Shown: positions 16,567 to 25,875, numbered from the stretch's first letter. The stretch: 64,000 nt of DNA from Thiocystis violascens DSM 198 (GCF_000227745.2 NC_018012.1:2588501-2652500); one strand, 5' to 3'. Numbers and translations: made by a program. The notes: generated by a model from the letters alone, not told the origin.

Positions 16567-17760
16567 GAGGGTGTAGACAAAATCAAACCGTTGTGGTCAA
16601 CCGCCGCAGCAGGATGCGCGCCTCCGCCAGCCAAACCCAGGTTTCGGAGACCGCTGGCAGACGGTCATGATGCATGATCAATCGACGGGCACGCTCATTC
16701 CACGCATGGGTGCGCTCGACAACCCAGCGCTTCGGCAGCGGAACGAAGCCGTCGGCGTTGGCGATCACCACTCGGTCAGGCGCCCCGTCCACGTGCCAGG
16801 AGCCAACGCTTTTGTTGGCTGGATGGCGCACGACTTCCACGCGGATCGCGTGGGTCTGCTCGGTGGTTTGGGCAAATTGACCGGCGTAGGCGCTATCGAC
16901 AAACAGCGTGTTGATCTGGGGGTACTTGGCGGCCGCGTCAGCGACGGCGCCCGAGGCGGCATCGCGGTCCTGAAGATTGGCCGCGACCACGCTCACCGCC
17001 AACACGAACCCCAAGGTATCGACCACCAGGCTGCGCTTGCGCCCCTTGACCTGCTTGCCCGCATCAAAGCCGCTCGGTCCACCCTGCGGCGAGCCGCGGG
17101 TCGATTGCGCATCCAGCACCGCCGCCGTCGGCGCGATCTCACGCCCCTCGCGTTCGCGCCATTGCCCCCGCAGTCGATCATGCATCTGCTCAAACTTCCC
17201 AGCCGCACTCCAACGGCGAAACGTCTTGTAGACATTCTGCCAAGGCGCGAAATCGTGCGGCAGCATCCGCCACGCGCACCCCGTGCGCACCACGTAGCAA
17301 CACGCCTCCAGGATGCTCCGGCGCGACACGCGGGGCGGTTGACCCCGCCCGCCCGGCATCTCAAAGAGAGCGGCGACCAAGTCCCACTCCGCATCGGTCA
17401 GACAACTTGGGTAGCTTTGGTCGGGGTCGTGGCGACGATGCGCATCCGTATACCCATACCGACGCGGCGTTGCGCGCGCTTGCGCCTCGAGACCACTCTC
17501 GCCCCGGAGGCGCGTGACGCCCGCCTCCCGCAAGGACTTGCGAATCGTTGCTTCATGAGCCTCGATTCCCGTCCGTGCCGCGAGTTCCCGGGCAATCTCT
17601 GACAGCGTGGAGGTCGGGCGATCCGTGACAATTTGACGCAATACCGCTTGCTCCGCCTCGTGAATCTTGGGGGGACGACCAGCTTTCGACATCAGCGCAC
17701 ACCAGCTCAGTTGTAGACTGGTATACAAATAGCAGCTCAATTATTTTTGTCTACACCCTC
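16567..17760 (-). mobile_element. IS5-family insertion sequence, about 1.19 kb
   Basis: Terminal inverted repeats GAGGGTGTAGACAAAA (16567-16582) and TTTTGTCTACACCCTC (17745-17760) match perfectly over 16 bases and bracket a single transposase gene. I see no clear target-site duplication. The element lies between hicAB and the META-domain gene and appears intact. Confidence 0.9.
16583..17692 (-). CDS. IS5-family DDE transposase with N-terminal winged-helix domain
   Basis: Cut-and-paste transposase of the surrounding element. Residues 1-60 (MSKAGRPPKIHEAEQAVLRQ, then ATIRKSLREAGVTRLRG) form a helix-turn-helix segment of the kind usually seen in IS630-type proteins. From residue 95 the protein is typical IS5 (SCLTDAEWDLVAALFEMPGG, RTGCAWRMLPHDFAPWQNVY). 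Likely catalytic acids are in AVLDAQSTRG, TLFVDSAYAG and RWVVERTHAWNERARRL. The frame is uninterrupted, 369 aa from ATG 17692; a TTG at 17740 would add 16 residues. Single-frame coding without a frameshift suggests an active element. Confidence 0.9.
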   Translation of the reverse strand: MSKAGRPPKIHEAEQAVLRQIVTDRPTSTLSEIARELAARTGIEAHEATIRKSLREAGVTRLRGESGLEAQARATPRRYGYTDAHRRHDPDQSYPSCLTDAEWDLVAALFEMPGGRGQPPRVSRRSILEACCYVVRTGCAWRMLPHDFAPWQNVYKTFRRWSAAGKFEQMHDRLRGQWREREGREIAPTAAVLDAQSTRGSPQGGPSGFDAGKQVKGRKRSLVVDTLGFVLAVSVVAANLQDRDAASGAVADAAAKYPQINTLFVDSAYAGQFAQTTEQTHAIRVEVVRHPANKSVGSWHVDGAPDRVVIANADGFVPLPKRWVVERTHAWNERARRLIMHHDRLPAVSETWVWLAEARILLRRLTTTV

Positions 17761-17814
17761 TGAGCGAGTTGTTCTTCCATTTCGCGATGAATTCGGTTGG
17801 CGTCATCCGCCATC

Positions 17815-17895
17815 GTAGGAGCCCGCTTGCGGGCGACATGACCTGCCAAAACTTTTGGGGCTGCCAACCCACGTCGCCCGCAAGCGGGCTCCTAC
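17815..17895. repeat. REP pair in inverted orientation
   Basis: GTAGGAGCCCGCTTGCGGGC (from 17815) and its inverted copy ending CGGGCTCCTAC (17872-17895) are separated by about 30 bases. Same family as 5985-6037 and 59163-59284. It lies upstream of the META-domain gene. Confidence 0.9.
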
Positions 17896-17993
17896 TCAAA
17901 AGGAGAATTGCTGGCGGATGCACCCGGCAAACCGAAACCCCAGGTACGGTCGGTATACTGGTTGAACTCGCAATCCTTCCGGAGAATTTTCTC

Positions 17994-18827
17994 ATGCAAC
18001 AAATCCGTCACCCACTGATCGCGCCACTCCTGATCGCCGCGCTCTTCTCCAGCCCGGTCGGCGCGGCCGAATCCGTCATCGCGCAACCCTCCAACCCGCT
18101 GGAGGGGCAAACCTGGCAACTAACCAGCTACCCGTCCGCGGATGGTCTCGTCGGGGCGATCGCCAAGACCAAACCGGCGCTCTTCCGGTTTACAGCCGGA
18201 CGGATCGCGGGCAACGCCGGCTGCAATCAGATTACCGGCGCCTATCGTCTCGACGGAACCGGTCTGACGATCGATCAGAATCTGGCGTCCACCATGATGG
18301 CCTGCCCCGAACCGCTGATGCGGCAGGAACAGGCGGTCACCGCCGCGCTCGCCCGCGTCGCCGCCTATCGACAGGTCGGCGAGCGACTCGAATTGCTCGA
18401 CGCGGCAAACCAGACGCTGCTCGGTTTTCAGGCAATCCAGGCAGCGCCATTAGTCGGCACGCTCTGGAGACTGGAGGTGTTCAACAACGGCAAACAGGCG
18501 CTCGTCTCGTCACTCGCCGGCGCCGACATCAGTCTTGAATTCAGCGAACAGGGCACGTTGGGCGGCTCCGATGGCTGCAATCGCTACATGAGCGGCTTCC
18601 GGCTCGAAGGCGACCGTCTGACCGTCGGCCCGATCGCGACCACCCGCATGGCCTGCCAGGGTCCGGACGCTGTCGCCGCGCAGGCCGCCGCCTATGCCAG
18701 GGCGCTTGGCACCGTCGCCGGCTATCGGATCGAAGGCCGCCAACTGACGCTCCTCGATGCGGACGGTAAGACCGCCGCGCGGTTTCAGGCGCCCGCTCCG
18801 GTCGATCCGGGCGATCCGGTCGAGTGA
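17994..18827 (+). CDS. Exported protein with two META (HslJ-like) domains
   Basis: From the ATG at 17994, preceded by CGGAGAA, the protein has a signal peptide (MQQIRHPLIAPLLIAALFSS, cleavage after VGAA). Two tandem META domains follow. The first holds LEGQTWQLTSYPSADG and GNAGCNQITGAYRLDG with TMMACPE; the second LVGTLWRLEVFNNGK and GSDGCNRYMSGFRLEG with TRMACQG. HslJ is linked to heat and novobiocin resistance in E. coli, but the molecular function of META domains is not established. The 277-residue length reflects the duplication. It is likely periplasmic and appears to be a single-gene unit. Confidence 0.85.
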   Translation: MQQIRHPLIAPLLIAALFSSPVGAAESVIAQPSNPLEGQTWQLTSYPSADGLVGAIAKTKPALFRFTAGRIAGNAGCNQITGAYRLDGTGLTIDQNLASTMMACPEPLMRQEQAVTAALARVAAYRQVGERLELLDAANQTLLGFQAIQAAPLVGTLWRLEVFNNGKQALVSSLAGADISLEFSEQGTLGGSDGCNRYMSGFRLEGDRLTVGPIATTRMACQGPDAVAAQAAAYARALGTVAGYRIEGRQLTLLDADGKTAARFQAPAPVDPGDPVE

Positions 18828-18929
18828 TTCGGTCAGGCGCCTGCGAGTCTTGCGGGCAGGCGCCCAACCTGAACCCTGCCATGTATACTTGACAACCCTG
18901 GCCAACTCCACTTTCGCGCGAGGCGCTGC

Positions 18930-19175
18930 ATGCACTGCTGGGCTCGATCTCTCTTCATCGTCGTGGTCGTGGCGCTTGGGATCCTCAGTATGTTGGGCGC
19001 CTGCGGTCAAAAAGGACCGCTTTATCTGCCCGAGGAGACGCCAGCCAACACCCCTGCCCCAGGCGCGGACGTTCCAGTCGCCCCACCGCTTGCCCCTGCT
19101 TCGGCTCCGCTCAGCACAGGAAGCGAAGCCGAAGGGACGACAGCGACATCCGCGACCCGGCCCAACCCGCCCTAG
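18930..19175 (+). CDS. lptM: LptM/YifL-type small lipoprotein (LPS translocon maturation)
   Basis: An 81-residue lipoprotein with a hydrophobic signal (LFIVVVVALGILSMLGAC) and the family signature GACGQKGPLYLP right after the lipobox cysteine. In E. coli LptM assists disulfide maturation of the LptD/E LPS translocon. It sits directly upstream of lysA, the conserved position in gammaproteobacteria. The C-terminal half is Pro/Ala/Ser-rich, and part of it is encoded by an interspersed repeat (19097-19120). A TTGACA at 18889 may be the -35 of a promoter, but the -10 is poor. Confidence 0.85.
   Translation: MHCWARSLFIVVVVALGILSMLGACGQKGPLYLPEETPANTPAPGADVPVAPPLAPASAPLSTGSEAEGTTATSATRPNPP
19097..19120 (+). 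repeat. 24-bp interspersed repeat inside lptM
   Basis: TGCTTCGGCTCCGCTCAGCA followed by CAGG. It matches the reverse complement of 21135-21158 at 23 of 24 positions. It encodes part of the non-conserved tail of LptM, so insertion there is tolerated. Confidence 0.75.
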
Positions 19176-19197
19176 CCGAGAACCGCAGCGACTCCGA

Positions 19198-20445
19198 ATG
19201 GATCATTTCAACGAACGCGACGGTGTCCTTCATGCCGAGGACATACCGCTCACCACCATCGCCGAGCGTTTCGGCACGCCCTGTTACGTCTATTCGCGGG
19301 CCACGCTCGAACGCCATTGGCGCGCCTTCGACCGCGCCTTTCGCGAGCATCCGCATCTGATCTGCTTCGCGGTCAAGGCCAATTCCAATCTGGCGGTACT
19401 CAATGTCCTGGCCCGCTTGGGCTCGGGGTTCGATATCGTCTCGGTCGGCGAACTCGAACGGGTGCTGGCGGCGGGCGGCGATCCCGGCAAGGTGATTTTC
19501 TCCGGTGTCGGCAAACGCGCGGACGAGATCCGCCGCGCGCTCGAGGTCGGTATCCGCTGCTTCAATGTCGAATCGGAATCCGAGTTGCTCCGGCTCGATC
19601 GCCTCGCGGGCGAACTCGGTTGCAAGGCACCGGTCTCGCTGCGGGTCAATCCGGACGTGGACGCCCGGACCCATCCCTACATCGCCACCGGGCTCAAGGA
19701 CAACAAATTCGGCATCGACATCCAGTCCGCCGAGGCTGTCTATCTCCGCGCCGCCGCCCTGCCCAACCTGCGGATCGTTGGCATCGACTGTCACATCGGC
19801 TCGCAACTGACCGATCTGGCGCCCTTCATCGACGCGCTGGGCCGGGTCATCGCCCTGGCCGACCGTCTGGCGCAGTCCGGCATCATCCTCGAACATCTGG
19901 ATCTGGGCGGCGGATTGGGCATCCGCTATCGCGAGGAACATCCGCCGGAACCCGCAGCCTATGCCGCCGCCCTGAGTTATCAGCTCGCCAGCCGCCCCTA
20001 TGAGGTCATCCTGGAGCCCGGTCGCGCCATCGCCGGCAATGCCGGCATCCTCCTGACCCGCGTGGAATATCTCAAACACGGCGAGCACCGCCATTTCGCG
20101 ATTCTCGACGCGGCCATGAACGACCTGCTGCGCCCCGCCCTCTATCAGGCCAACCAGGACATCGTCCCGGTCGTGCGCGCGACCGACGCCGACCCCGCCC
20201 GTTACGATCTGGTCGGGCCGGTCTGCGAGACGGCGGACTTTCTCGGCAAGGAACGCACCCTGGCCCTGCGCGAGGACGACCTGCTCGCCGTGCGCGGCAG
20301 CGGCGCCTATGGTTTCACCATGAGTTCCAACTACAACAGCCGACCGCGCGTGGCCGAGGTGATGGTCGATGGCGACCGGGCGACGCTGGTGCGGGAACGC
20401 GAGACCGTCGCCAGCCTCTTCGCGGGGGAGTCCGTGCTGCCGTGA
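19198..20445 (+). CDS. lysA: Diaminopimelate decarboxylase
   Basis: Last step of lysine biosynthesis, meso-diaminopimelate to L-lysine plus CO2, cytoplasmic and PLP-dependent. The cofactor lysine is Lys60 in [13 protein letters not shown]. Other family motifs are [35 protein letters not shown], the glycine-rich phosphate loop [27 protein letters not shown], and the C-terminal [11 protein letters not shown] and [16 protein letters not shown]. Length 415 aa is normal. The start ATG at 19198 lies 22 bases after lptM. Its stop overlaps the next gene by GTGA. Confidence 0.97.
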   Translation: MDHFNERDGVLHAEDIPLTTIAERFGTPCYVYSRATLERHWRAFDRAFREHPHLICFAVKANSNLAVLNVLARLGSGFDIVSVGELERVLAAGGDPGKVIFSGVGKRADEIRRALEVGIRCFNVESESELLRLDRLAGELGCKAPVSLRVNPDVDARTHPYIATGLKDNKFGIDIQSAEAVYLRAAALPNLRIVGIDCHIGSQLTDLAPFIDALGRVIALADRLAQSGIILEHLDLGGGLGIRYREEHPPEPAAYAAALSYQLASRPYEVILEPGRAIAGNAGILLTRVEYLKHGEHRHFAILDAAMNDLLRPALYQANQDIVPVVRATDADPARYDLVGPVCETADFLGKERTLALREDDLLAVRGSGAYGFTMSSNYNSRPRVAEVMVDGDRATLVRERETVASLFAGESVLP

Positions 20446-21161
20446 AACGCCGTCTCGAACCCGAGTTAATGGATGGCGTCGAGCAGGCGCTCGCCTATGC
20501 CGAGGCGGATTTCTCCGAATCCAACACGCTGTTTATCGAACTGCTGAAACAGATGCGGCCCGGCGATCTGCATGGCGCGCGCGCGCTCGATCTCGGCTGT
20601 GGTCCGGCGGACATCAGCATCCGCTTTTTGCGCGCCTACCCGAAAGCGACCTGCGACGCGCTCGACGGCGCCCAGTCCATGCTCGACCTTGCGCAAACCG
20701 CGCTGGACGGGCTCCCCGGCGTCGCGCCGCGTTGCCGGTTGATCCGCGACATCATCCCCTCCACGCAGATTCCGAGCGTCCACTACGACCTGATCCTGTC
20801 CAACAGCCTGCTGCATCATCTGCACGATCCGCAGGTACTCTGGCGCGGCATTCGGGAGGCCGCTCGGCCGGGCGCGCTGGTGCTCGTCATGGACCTGATG
20901 CGCCCGGCCTCCGCCGGTTGGGCCGAGGCGTTGGTAGCGACCTATGCCGATGGCGCCCCGGAGATTCTGCGCACCGACTTCCGCAATTCGCTGTTCGCCG
21001 CCTTCGAGCCCCAGGAGGTCGTCGCCCAGCTTGCCGAGGCCGGACTGACCGCGCTGGAGGTTGCGGTCGTCAGCAACCGCCATCTGGCCGTTTCGGGACG
21101 TTTGCCCGGCCCGGCGTCGAGCGGAGCCGAAGCACCTGTGCTGAGCGGAGTCGAAGCATGA
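20442..21161 (+). CDS. Class I SAM-dependent methyltransferase, substrate unknown
   Basis: A 239-residue Rossmann methyltransferase. Motif I is [16 protein letters not shown] (residues 47-62), the acidic end of strand 2 is [14 protein letters not shown], and motif IV/post-I is [13 protein letters not shown]. The GTG at 20442 overlaps the lysA stop and the stop overlaps dapF by ATGA, so it is translationally embedded in the lysine/peptidoglycan operon. I know of no defined lysine-pathway role for a methyltransferase here. The last 15 codons are made of two copies of GAGCGGAG(C/T)CGAAGCA, an interspersed repeat. Confidence 0.8.
   Translation: MKRRLEPELMDGVEQALAYAEADFSESNTLFIELLKQMRPGDLHGARALDLGCGPADISIRFLRAYPKATCDALDGAQSMLDLAQTALDGLPGVAPRCRLIRDIIPSTQIPSVHYDLILSNSLLHHLHDPQVLWRGIREAARPGALVLVMDLMRPASAGWAEALVATYADGAPEILRTDFRNSLFAAFEPQEVVAQLAEAGLTALEVAVVSNRHLAVSGRLPGPASSGAEAPVLSGVEA
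21119..21158 (+). repeat. Interspersed repeat forming the methyltransferase tail and reaching the dapF start
   Basis: Two copies of GAGCGGAGYCGAAGCA (21119-21134 and 21143-21158) separated by CCTGTGCT. The final A is the first base of the dapF ATG. The reverse complement matches the repeat in lptM (19097-19120). Confidence 0.75.
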
Positions 21162-21988
21162 GTTTGCGCTTCACCAAGATGCATGGACTCGGCAACGACT
21201 TCGTCGTCTTCGACGCCATTCGTCAACGCGTCGATCTCGACCCCGCGACCATTCGCCGCCTCGCCGACCGGCGCTTCGGCATCGGCTGCGATCAGATCCT
21301 GCTGGTGGAGCCGCCGCGTCTGGCCGGCACCGACTTCCACTACCGCATCTTCAACGCCGACGGCTCCGAGGTCGAACAGTGCGGCAACGGCGCCCGCTGT
21401 TTCGCGCGTTTCGTCCGCGATCAGGGTTTGAGCGACCGCGACGAGATCCCGGTCGGGACCGCCGCCGGCGCGATCCGGCTCTATCTGGCACCGGACGGAC
21501 AGGTCCGGGTCGACATGGGACCGCCCGAATTGACGCCCGAGCGCATCCCCTTTCAGGCCGACACCTCAAGCCCAACCTACGACCTGGAGGTCGCTGGCGA
21601 GACGCTGACCATCGGCGCGGCCTCCATGGGCAATCCGCATGCCGTGCTGCTGGTCGAGGATGTCGAGACCGCACCGGTCGCCCGTCTGGGTCCACTCATC
21701 GAGTCGCACCCGCGCTTTCCCCGCCGGGTCAATGTCGGTTTCATGCAGATCCTGACCCCGGCGCACATCCGCCTGCGCGTCCATGAACGCGGCGCCGGCG
21801 AGACCCTCGCCTGCGGCACCGGGGCCTGCGCGGCGGTCGTCAGCGGACGCTTGCGCGGCCTGCTCGACACCCGCGCGCGGGTCAGTCTGCCGGGCGGGGA
21901 TCTTATGATAGAGTGGCGCGGTTTATCCCAGACGGTCTGGATGACGGGTCCGGCCGAAACCGTGTTCCAGGGGGAAATCGATCCATGA
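21158..21988 (+). CDS. dapF: Diaminopimelate epimerase
   Basis: Converts LL- to meso-diaminopimelate for lysine and peptidoglycan synthesis, cytoplasmic. The two catalytic cysteines are in [20 protein letters not shown] (Cys75) and [16 protein letters not shown] (about Cys220). The opening [20 protein letters not shown] is family-typical. Length 276 aa is normal. The ATG at 21158 overlaps the upstream stop, and there is no strong ribosome-binding site because the preceding bases are an interspersed repeat. Translation probably depends on coupling. Confidence 0.97.
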   Translation: MSLRFTKMHGLGNDFVVFDAIRQRVDLDPATIRRLADRRFGIGCDQILLVEPPRLAGTDFHYRIFNADGSEVEQCGNGARCFARFVRDQGLSDRDEIPVGTAAGAIRLYLAPDGQVRVDMGPPELTPERIPFQADTSSPTYDLEVAGETLTIGAASMGNPHAVLLVEDVETAPVARLGPLIESHPRFPRRVNVGFMQILTPAHIRLRVHERGAGETLACGTGACAAVVSGRLRGLLDTRARVSLPGGDLMIEWRGLSQTVWMTGPAETVFQGEIDP

Positions 21989-21998
21989 GGGCACAGTC

Positions 21999-22697
21999 GT
22001 GAACAGTCAGCAAGCCGAACCGGCCACACCCGAGGATCCCGAACTCAACACGCGAGTGACGAACTATCTGCTCAATCATCCAACCTTCTTCGAGCACAAC
22101 CCGGATTTACTGCTTGCCCTGCGGGTTCCGCACCACACCGGCGGCACCATCTCGTTGATCGAGCAGCAGGTGCGGATCCTGCGCAAACAGCTTGAGACCG
22201 AGCGCAACCGTCTCAGCCACCTAATCTCCCGCGCGCGGGAATATGAAACGCTGTCCGCCCGTCTGCATGGTCTGGTGCTGCAACTGCTGTCGGTCAACGA
22301 TCCAGAGCACCTGTGTCACCTCCTCAAGGACGGTCTGCGCCGGGAGTTCCACGCCGAGGCGGTCAGCCTCAAGCTCTTCCCTCTAGCGCCGGCGGAAAAC
22401 GACCAACTGGATCCGCTGACCGCGGCTTTCCGTGATTTCGTGGAGCGCGAACACGCACTCTGCGGCCCCTTGAACGAAGAGAAAGGCGTCATCCTGTTCG
22501 GCGAAATGGGCGTCGCCATGCGGACCGCGGCCCTGATACCGATCCTCGCCGATGGCCAATCCGGTGTCCTCGCCATCGGCAGCGCGGATCCGGAACGCTT
22601 TCGCCCCGAGATGGGCACCGACCTGCTCGACCAGCTTGGCGAAATCGTCAGCCATAAGCTGAAAGCGGTTCCGCTCGCGCCGTGCAGCCATTTTTAA
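21999..22697 (+). CDS. DUF484 family protein (GAF-like)
   Basis: A 232-residue cytoplasmic protein starting with GTG. N-terminal signature TRVTNYLLNHPTFFEHNPDL and ISLIEQQVRILRKQLETERN are typical of DUF484. A coiled coil (residues 45-75) is followed by a GAF-like domain with AALIPILADGQSGVLAIGS near residue 185. The gene lies 10 bases after dapF and before xerC, the usual gammaproteobacterial neighbourhood. Function is not established. Confidence 0.9.
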   Translation: MNSQQAEPATPEDPELNTRVTNYLLNHPTFFEHNPDLLLALRVPHHTGGTISLIEQQVRILRKQLETERNRLSHLISRAREYETLSARLHGLVLQLLSVNDPEHLCHLLKDGLRREFHAEAVSLKLFPLAPAENDQLDPLTAAFRDFVEREHALCGPLNEEKGVILFGEMGVAMRTAALIPILADGQSGVLAIGSADPERFRPEMGTDLLDQLGEIVSHKLKAVPLAPCSHF

Positions 22698-22739
22698 CGT
22701 CCGTTCGTATCGAGTCCATTGACGTACGAATCGCCATCG

Positions 22740-23645
22740 ATGAACGCCGAGACATCTCCAGATCCGATCGGACCTTTTATCGCCCATCTCGCCCATGAGC
22801 GTCGCTTGGCCGACCATACCCTGACCAATTATCGCCACGACCTGGAACGTCTCGCCGCCTGGCTGACCGACACCGAGACCGGAGCGATCGACCGGCTCGA
22901 CGCACAGAGGGTGCGTCAATACATTGCCTGGCGCCACCGCAACGGCGCCTCCGGCAAGACCCTGCAGCGCGAACTTTCCAGCTTGCGCAGTCTCTACCGC
23001 TGGCTGCTGCGCGAGGGCCGCGCGGACGCCAACCCCGCCGTCGGCGTGCGCGCACCCAAAACTCCGCGCAAGCTGCCGGTCACGCTCGACGCGGACCAGT
23101 TGTGCAGCCTCCTGGATCATGCCGACGACGATGTATTGACGATCCGCGACACCGCGATGATCGAGCTTTTCTATTCCTCGGGCCTGCGTCTGGCGGAGCT
23201 GGTCGGGGTGAATCTGGGCGACATCGATATGAGCGAGAGCGAACTCTCGGTCCTCGGCAAGGGCGCCAGGACGCGCCGCGTTCCGGTCGGCGCCAAGGCG
23301 CGCGAAGCCGTGCAATCCTGGCTGCGGGTGCGCGCCAATCTCGCCAACGCCGACGAGTCCGCACTCTTCGTCAGTAGCCGCGGTACCCGCATCCATCCGC
23401 GCACCGTACAGGTTCGTCTCGCCCAATGGGCACAAACGCAGGGTGCCAACCGCGGTCTGCATCCACACTTGCTGCGCCACAGCTTCGCCACCCATCTGCT
23501 CGAATCCTCCGGCGACCTGCGCGCCGTGCAGGAACTGCTCGGGCATGCCGATATCGGCACCACCCAGATCTACACGCATCTGGACTTCCAGCATCTGGCC
23601 CAGGTGTACGATCAGGCGCATCCGCGGGCGAAGAAAAAACCTTAG
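22740..23645 (+). CDS. xerC: Tyrosine recombinase XerC
   Basis: Works with XerD at dif sites to resolve chromosome dimers. Residues 10-95 are the SAM-like core-binding domain. The catalytic domain shows the first Arg in YSSGLRLAELVGV, a Lys region (LGKGARTRRVPV), HLLRHSFATHLLESSGDLR (His and second Arg), LGHADIGTTQIYTHLD (third His and nucleophile Tyr). The length of 301 aa and position after the DUF484 gene support XerC over XerD or an integrase. The ATG at 22740 is preferred to a TTG at 22719. Confidence 0.95.
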   Translation: MNAETSPDPIGPFIAHLAHERRLADHTLTNYRHDLERLAAWLTDTETGAIDRLDAQRVRQYIAWRHRNGASGKTLQRELSSLRSLYRWLLREGRADANPAVGVRAPKTPRKLPVTLDADQLCSLLDHADDDVLTIRDTAMIELFYSSGLRLAELVGVNLGDIDMSESELSVLGKGARTRRVPVGAKAREAVQSWLRVRANLANADESALFVSSRGTRIHPRTVQVRLAQWAQTQGANRGLHPHLLRHSFATHLLESSGDLRAVQELLGHADIGTTQIYTHLDFQHLAQVYDQAHPRAKKKP

Positions 23646-23755
23646 AAGCGGTTTGCATTGCCGCCGCCGCGGTTGCAACGACTTCGGTTGCCGCCAGGAA
23701 GCGCTGAGGCGGATAATGCCCCGCGAAATCCTGAAAGCGAGAGCAATCCAAGACG

Positions 23756-25387
23756 ATGACTGGCGAACGGCAATTATTGAGCGGCGACGAGGCGGTCGCG
23801 CTGGCGGCACTGCACGCGGGGGTGCGATTGGGGACGGGGTATCCCGGCACCCCGTCCACCGAGATTCTCGAAACCTTCGATCTGTTGGGCGGCCACGCGC
23901 AATGGTCGCCCAACGAGAAGGTCGCCCTGGAGGTCGGGCTTGGCGCGGCCTTCGGCGGGGCGCGGACCCTGGTTACCATGAAGCATGTCGGGCTAAACGT
24001 GGCCGCCGACCCCTTGTTCACCGCCGCCTACACGGATATCGAGGGCGGTCTGATCGTGATCTCCGCCGACGATCCGGGCCTGGCCTCCAGCCAGAACGAG
24101 CAGGACAACCGCCATTATGCGCGCGCCGCCGCGCTGCCCATGCTCGAACCCGTCGATTCGCAGCAAGCCTATGATTTCACGTGGCTGGCGTTCGACATCT
24201 CTGAACGCTGGAAGATCCCGGTGATCCTGCGCCTGACCACGCGCGTCTGTCACGCCAAGACCGTGGTGCATCCGCGCGCGGCCGTATCCGACACCCCCGA
24301 ACCGAGCTTCGTGCGCAACATCCCGGCGCGGGTCATGATCCCGGCCTATGCCAAGCCCGCGCACCAGCGGTTGCGCCAGAAGCTGGCCGAGATCGCCGCC
24401 TGGAACGACGCAGAGGGGCCGATCCGGCTCGACACGGGGCGTGCCGACCTCGGTATCGTCGCCACCGGCATCGCGGCGGTGCATGCGCGCGAGGCCGCGC
24501 CCAAGGCGAGTCAACTGACCATTGGACTGACCTACCCGCTCCCGCTCGGACGCATCCGTACCTTCGCCATGGGCGTGGAGCGTTTGGTGGCGATCGAGGA
24601 AGGCGATCCGATCCTGGCCGACTCGCTGCGGGCGGCCGGTATCCCGGTCGAGTGCAAGCCGGAGATGTACCGCTTCGGCGAACTCAATGTGGCGCGGGTG
24701 CGCCGCATTCTGGCCGGCGATACCAGCCCCGAGCCGGTTCCGCCCAAGGGCAAGCCGCCGGAACTCTGTCAGGGCTGCGCGCATCGCGACGTCTTCCAGG
24801 TGCTGCGGGATCTCGACTGCATCGTCGCCGGCGACATCGGCTGCTATACGCTGGGCGTGCTACCGCCCTTCTCGGCCATGGATACCTGTGTCTGCATGGG
24901 CGCGAGCATCGGGGTCGGGCTCGGGTTGCGGCATGTGCTGCCGGAGGCCCAGGCACGGCGCGTGGTCAGCGTGATCGGCGATTCGACCTTTGTCCATTCC
25001 GGCATCACCGGCATCGCCGAGATGGTCTATAACCCGCCCGCCACCGGTCACGTGGTGTTGATCCTGGACAATGGCACCACCGCCATGACCGGCCAGCAGG
25101 AACATCCGGGCACCGGGCGTCTGCTCGATCATTCGCCGACCGGCAAGATCAGCTTCGAGGCACTGGCCCAGGCGATGGGCGTCCAGAATGTCCATGTCGT
25201 CAATTCGCAGGACAAGGAGTCGTCGCTGCGGGATCTGGTCGTCAACCTGTTGGCCAAATCCGAAACCTCGCTGGTCGTCGCCCGTCAGCCCTGCGTGCTG
25301 GCCGCGCCCAAGATTCGTTTCTACGAGAAGGCCGCGACCGAGCGGTTGGCGGCCTCGTCCTGTCCGGCCGATGTGGTGGATCAATGA
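23756..25387 (+). CDS. iorA: Indolepyruvate:ferredoxin oxidoreductase alpha subunit, lacking the ferredoxin domain
   Basis: Thiamine-diphosphate subunit that oxidatively decarboxylates aryl pyruvates to aryl-acetyl-CoA. Family motifs are GDEAVALAALHAGVRLGTGY, PGTPSTEI, ADPLFTAAYTDIEGGLIVIS, SQNEQDNRHYAR, CQGCAHRDVF, and the TPP-binding block GDIGCYTLGVLPPFSAMDT then GDSTFVHSGITGI with NGTTAMTGQQEHPGTG. Canonical IorA is about 600-640 aa and ends with two Cys-rich [4Fe-4S] motifs. This protein stops at 543 aa after SSCPADVVDQ with no CxxCxxC motif at its end. The stop overlaps iorB by ATGA, so this is a natural end, not a frameshift. The electron carrier must be separate. Confidence 0.9.
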   Translation: MTGERQLLSGDEAVALAALHAGVRLGTGYPGTPSTEILETFDLLGGHAQWSPNEKVALEVGLGAAFGGARTLVTMKHVGLNVAADPLFTAAYTDIEGGLIVISADDPGLASSQNEQDNRHYARAAALPMLEPVDSQQAYDFTWLAFDISERWKIPVILRLTTRVCHAKTVVHPRAAVSDTPEPSFVRNIPARVMIPAYAKPAHQRLRQKLAEIAAWNDAEGPIRLDTGRADLGIVATGIAAVHAREAAPKASQLTIGLTYPLPLGRIRTFAMGVERLVAIEEGDPILADSLRAAGIPVECKPEMYRFGELNVARVRRILAGDTSPEPVPPKGKPPELCQGCAHRDVFQVLRDLDCIVAGDIGCYTLGVLPPFSAMDTCVCMGASIGVGLGLRHVLPEAQARRVVSVIGDSTFVHSGITGIAEMVYNPPATGHVVLILDNGTTAMTGQQEHPGTGRLLDHSPTGKISFEALAQAMGVQNVHVVNSQDKESSLRDLVVNLLAKSETSLVVARQPCVLAAPKIRFYEKAATERLAASSCPADVVDQ

Positions 25388-25875
25388 ACGTGAAGAATAT
25401 CGTCATCGCCGGACTCGGCGGTCAGGGCGTGCTCAAGGCGTCGGATATCCTCGCCGACGCGGCCTTTCGCGCCGGGTTCGATGTCAAGAAAAGCGAGCTG
25501 CACGGCATGAGCCAGCGCGGTGGGTCGGTGAGCAGCGACGTACGCTACGGCGATGCCGTCCTCAGCCCCATGGTGCCGCCGGGCGAGGCCGATGTGCTGG
25601 TCGTGCTGGAAGAGACGCAGATCGAGATCAACCGCCCGACGCTACGCACAGGCGGCGTCCTGATCGGTCCGGATCTGCTCGATCCCGCCGCGCTCAAGAA
25701 CAAGAAAAGTCTCAATGTCGCGCTGCTCGGCGCGGCCTCGACGGTGCTGGAGATTCCGCAAGAGCACTGGCTGGCCGCCATGCACGCCAATCTGGCCGAA
25801 AAGCTCCATACGCTCAACGAGCAGTCATTCGCGCACGGACGCGCGGCGGCGCTGGCGCGGACATCGGCACAGTGA
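25384..25875 (+). CDS. iorB: Indolepyruvate:ferredoxin oxidoreductase beta subunit
   Basis: Gamma/beta-type subunit of the 2-oxoacid:ferredoxin oxidoreductase family. The signature is NIVIAGLGGQGVLKASDILA, then ELHGMSQRGGSVSSDVRYG. At 163 aa it is somewhat shorter than the usual 190 or so; the missing part is at the C-terminus. The start overlaps the iorA stop, as expected for a complex made in equal amounts. Ferredoxin reduction would occur in the cytoplasm. Confidence 0.9.
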   Translation: MNVKNIVIAGLGGQGVLKASDILADAAFRAGFDVKKSELHGMSQRGGSVSSDVRYGDAVLSPMVPPGEADVLVVLEETQIEINRPTLRTGGVLIGPDLLDPAALKNKKSLNVALLGAASTVLEIPQEHWLAAMHANLAEKLHTLNEQSFAHGRAAALARTSAQ

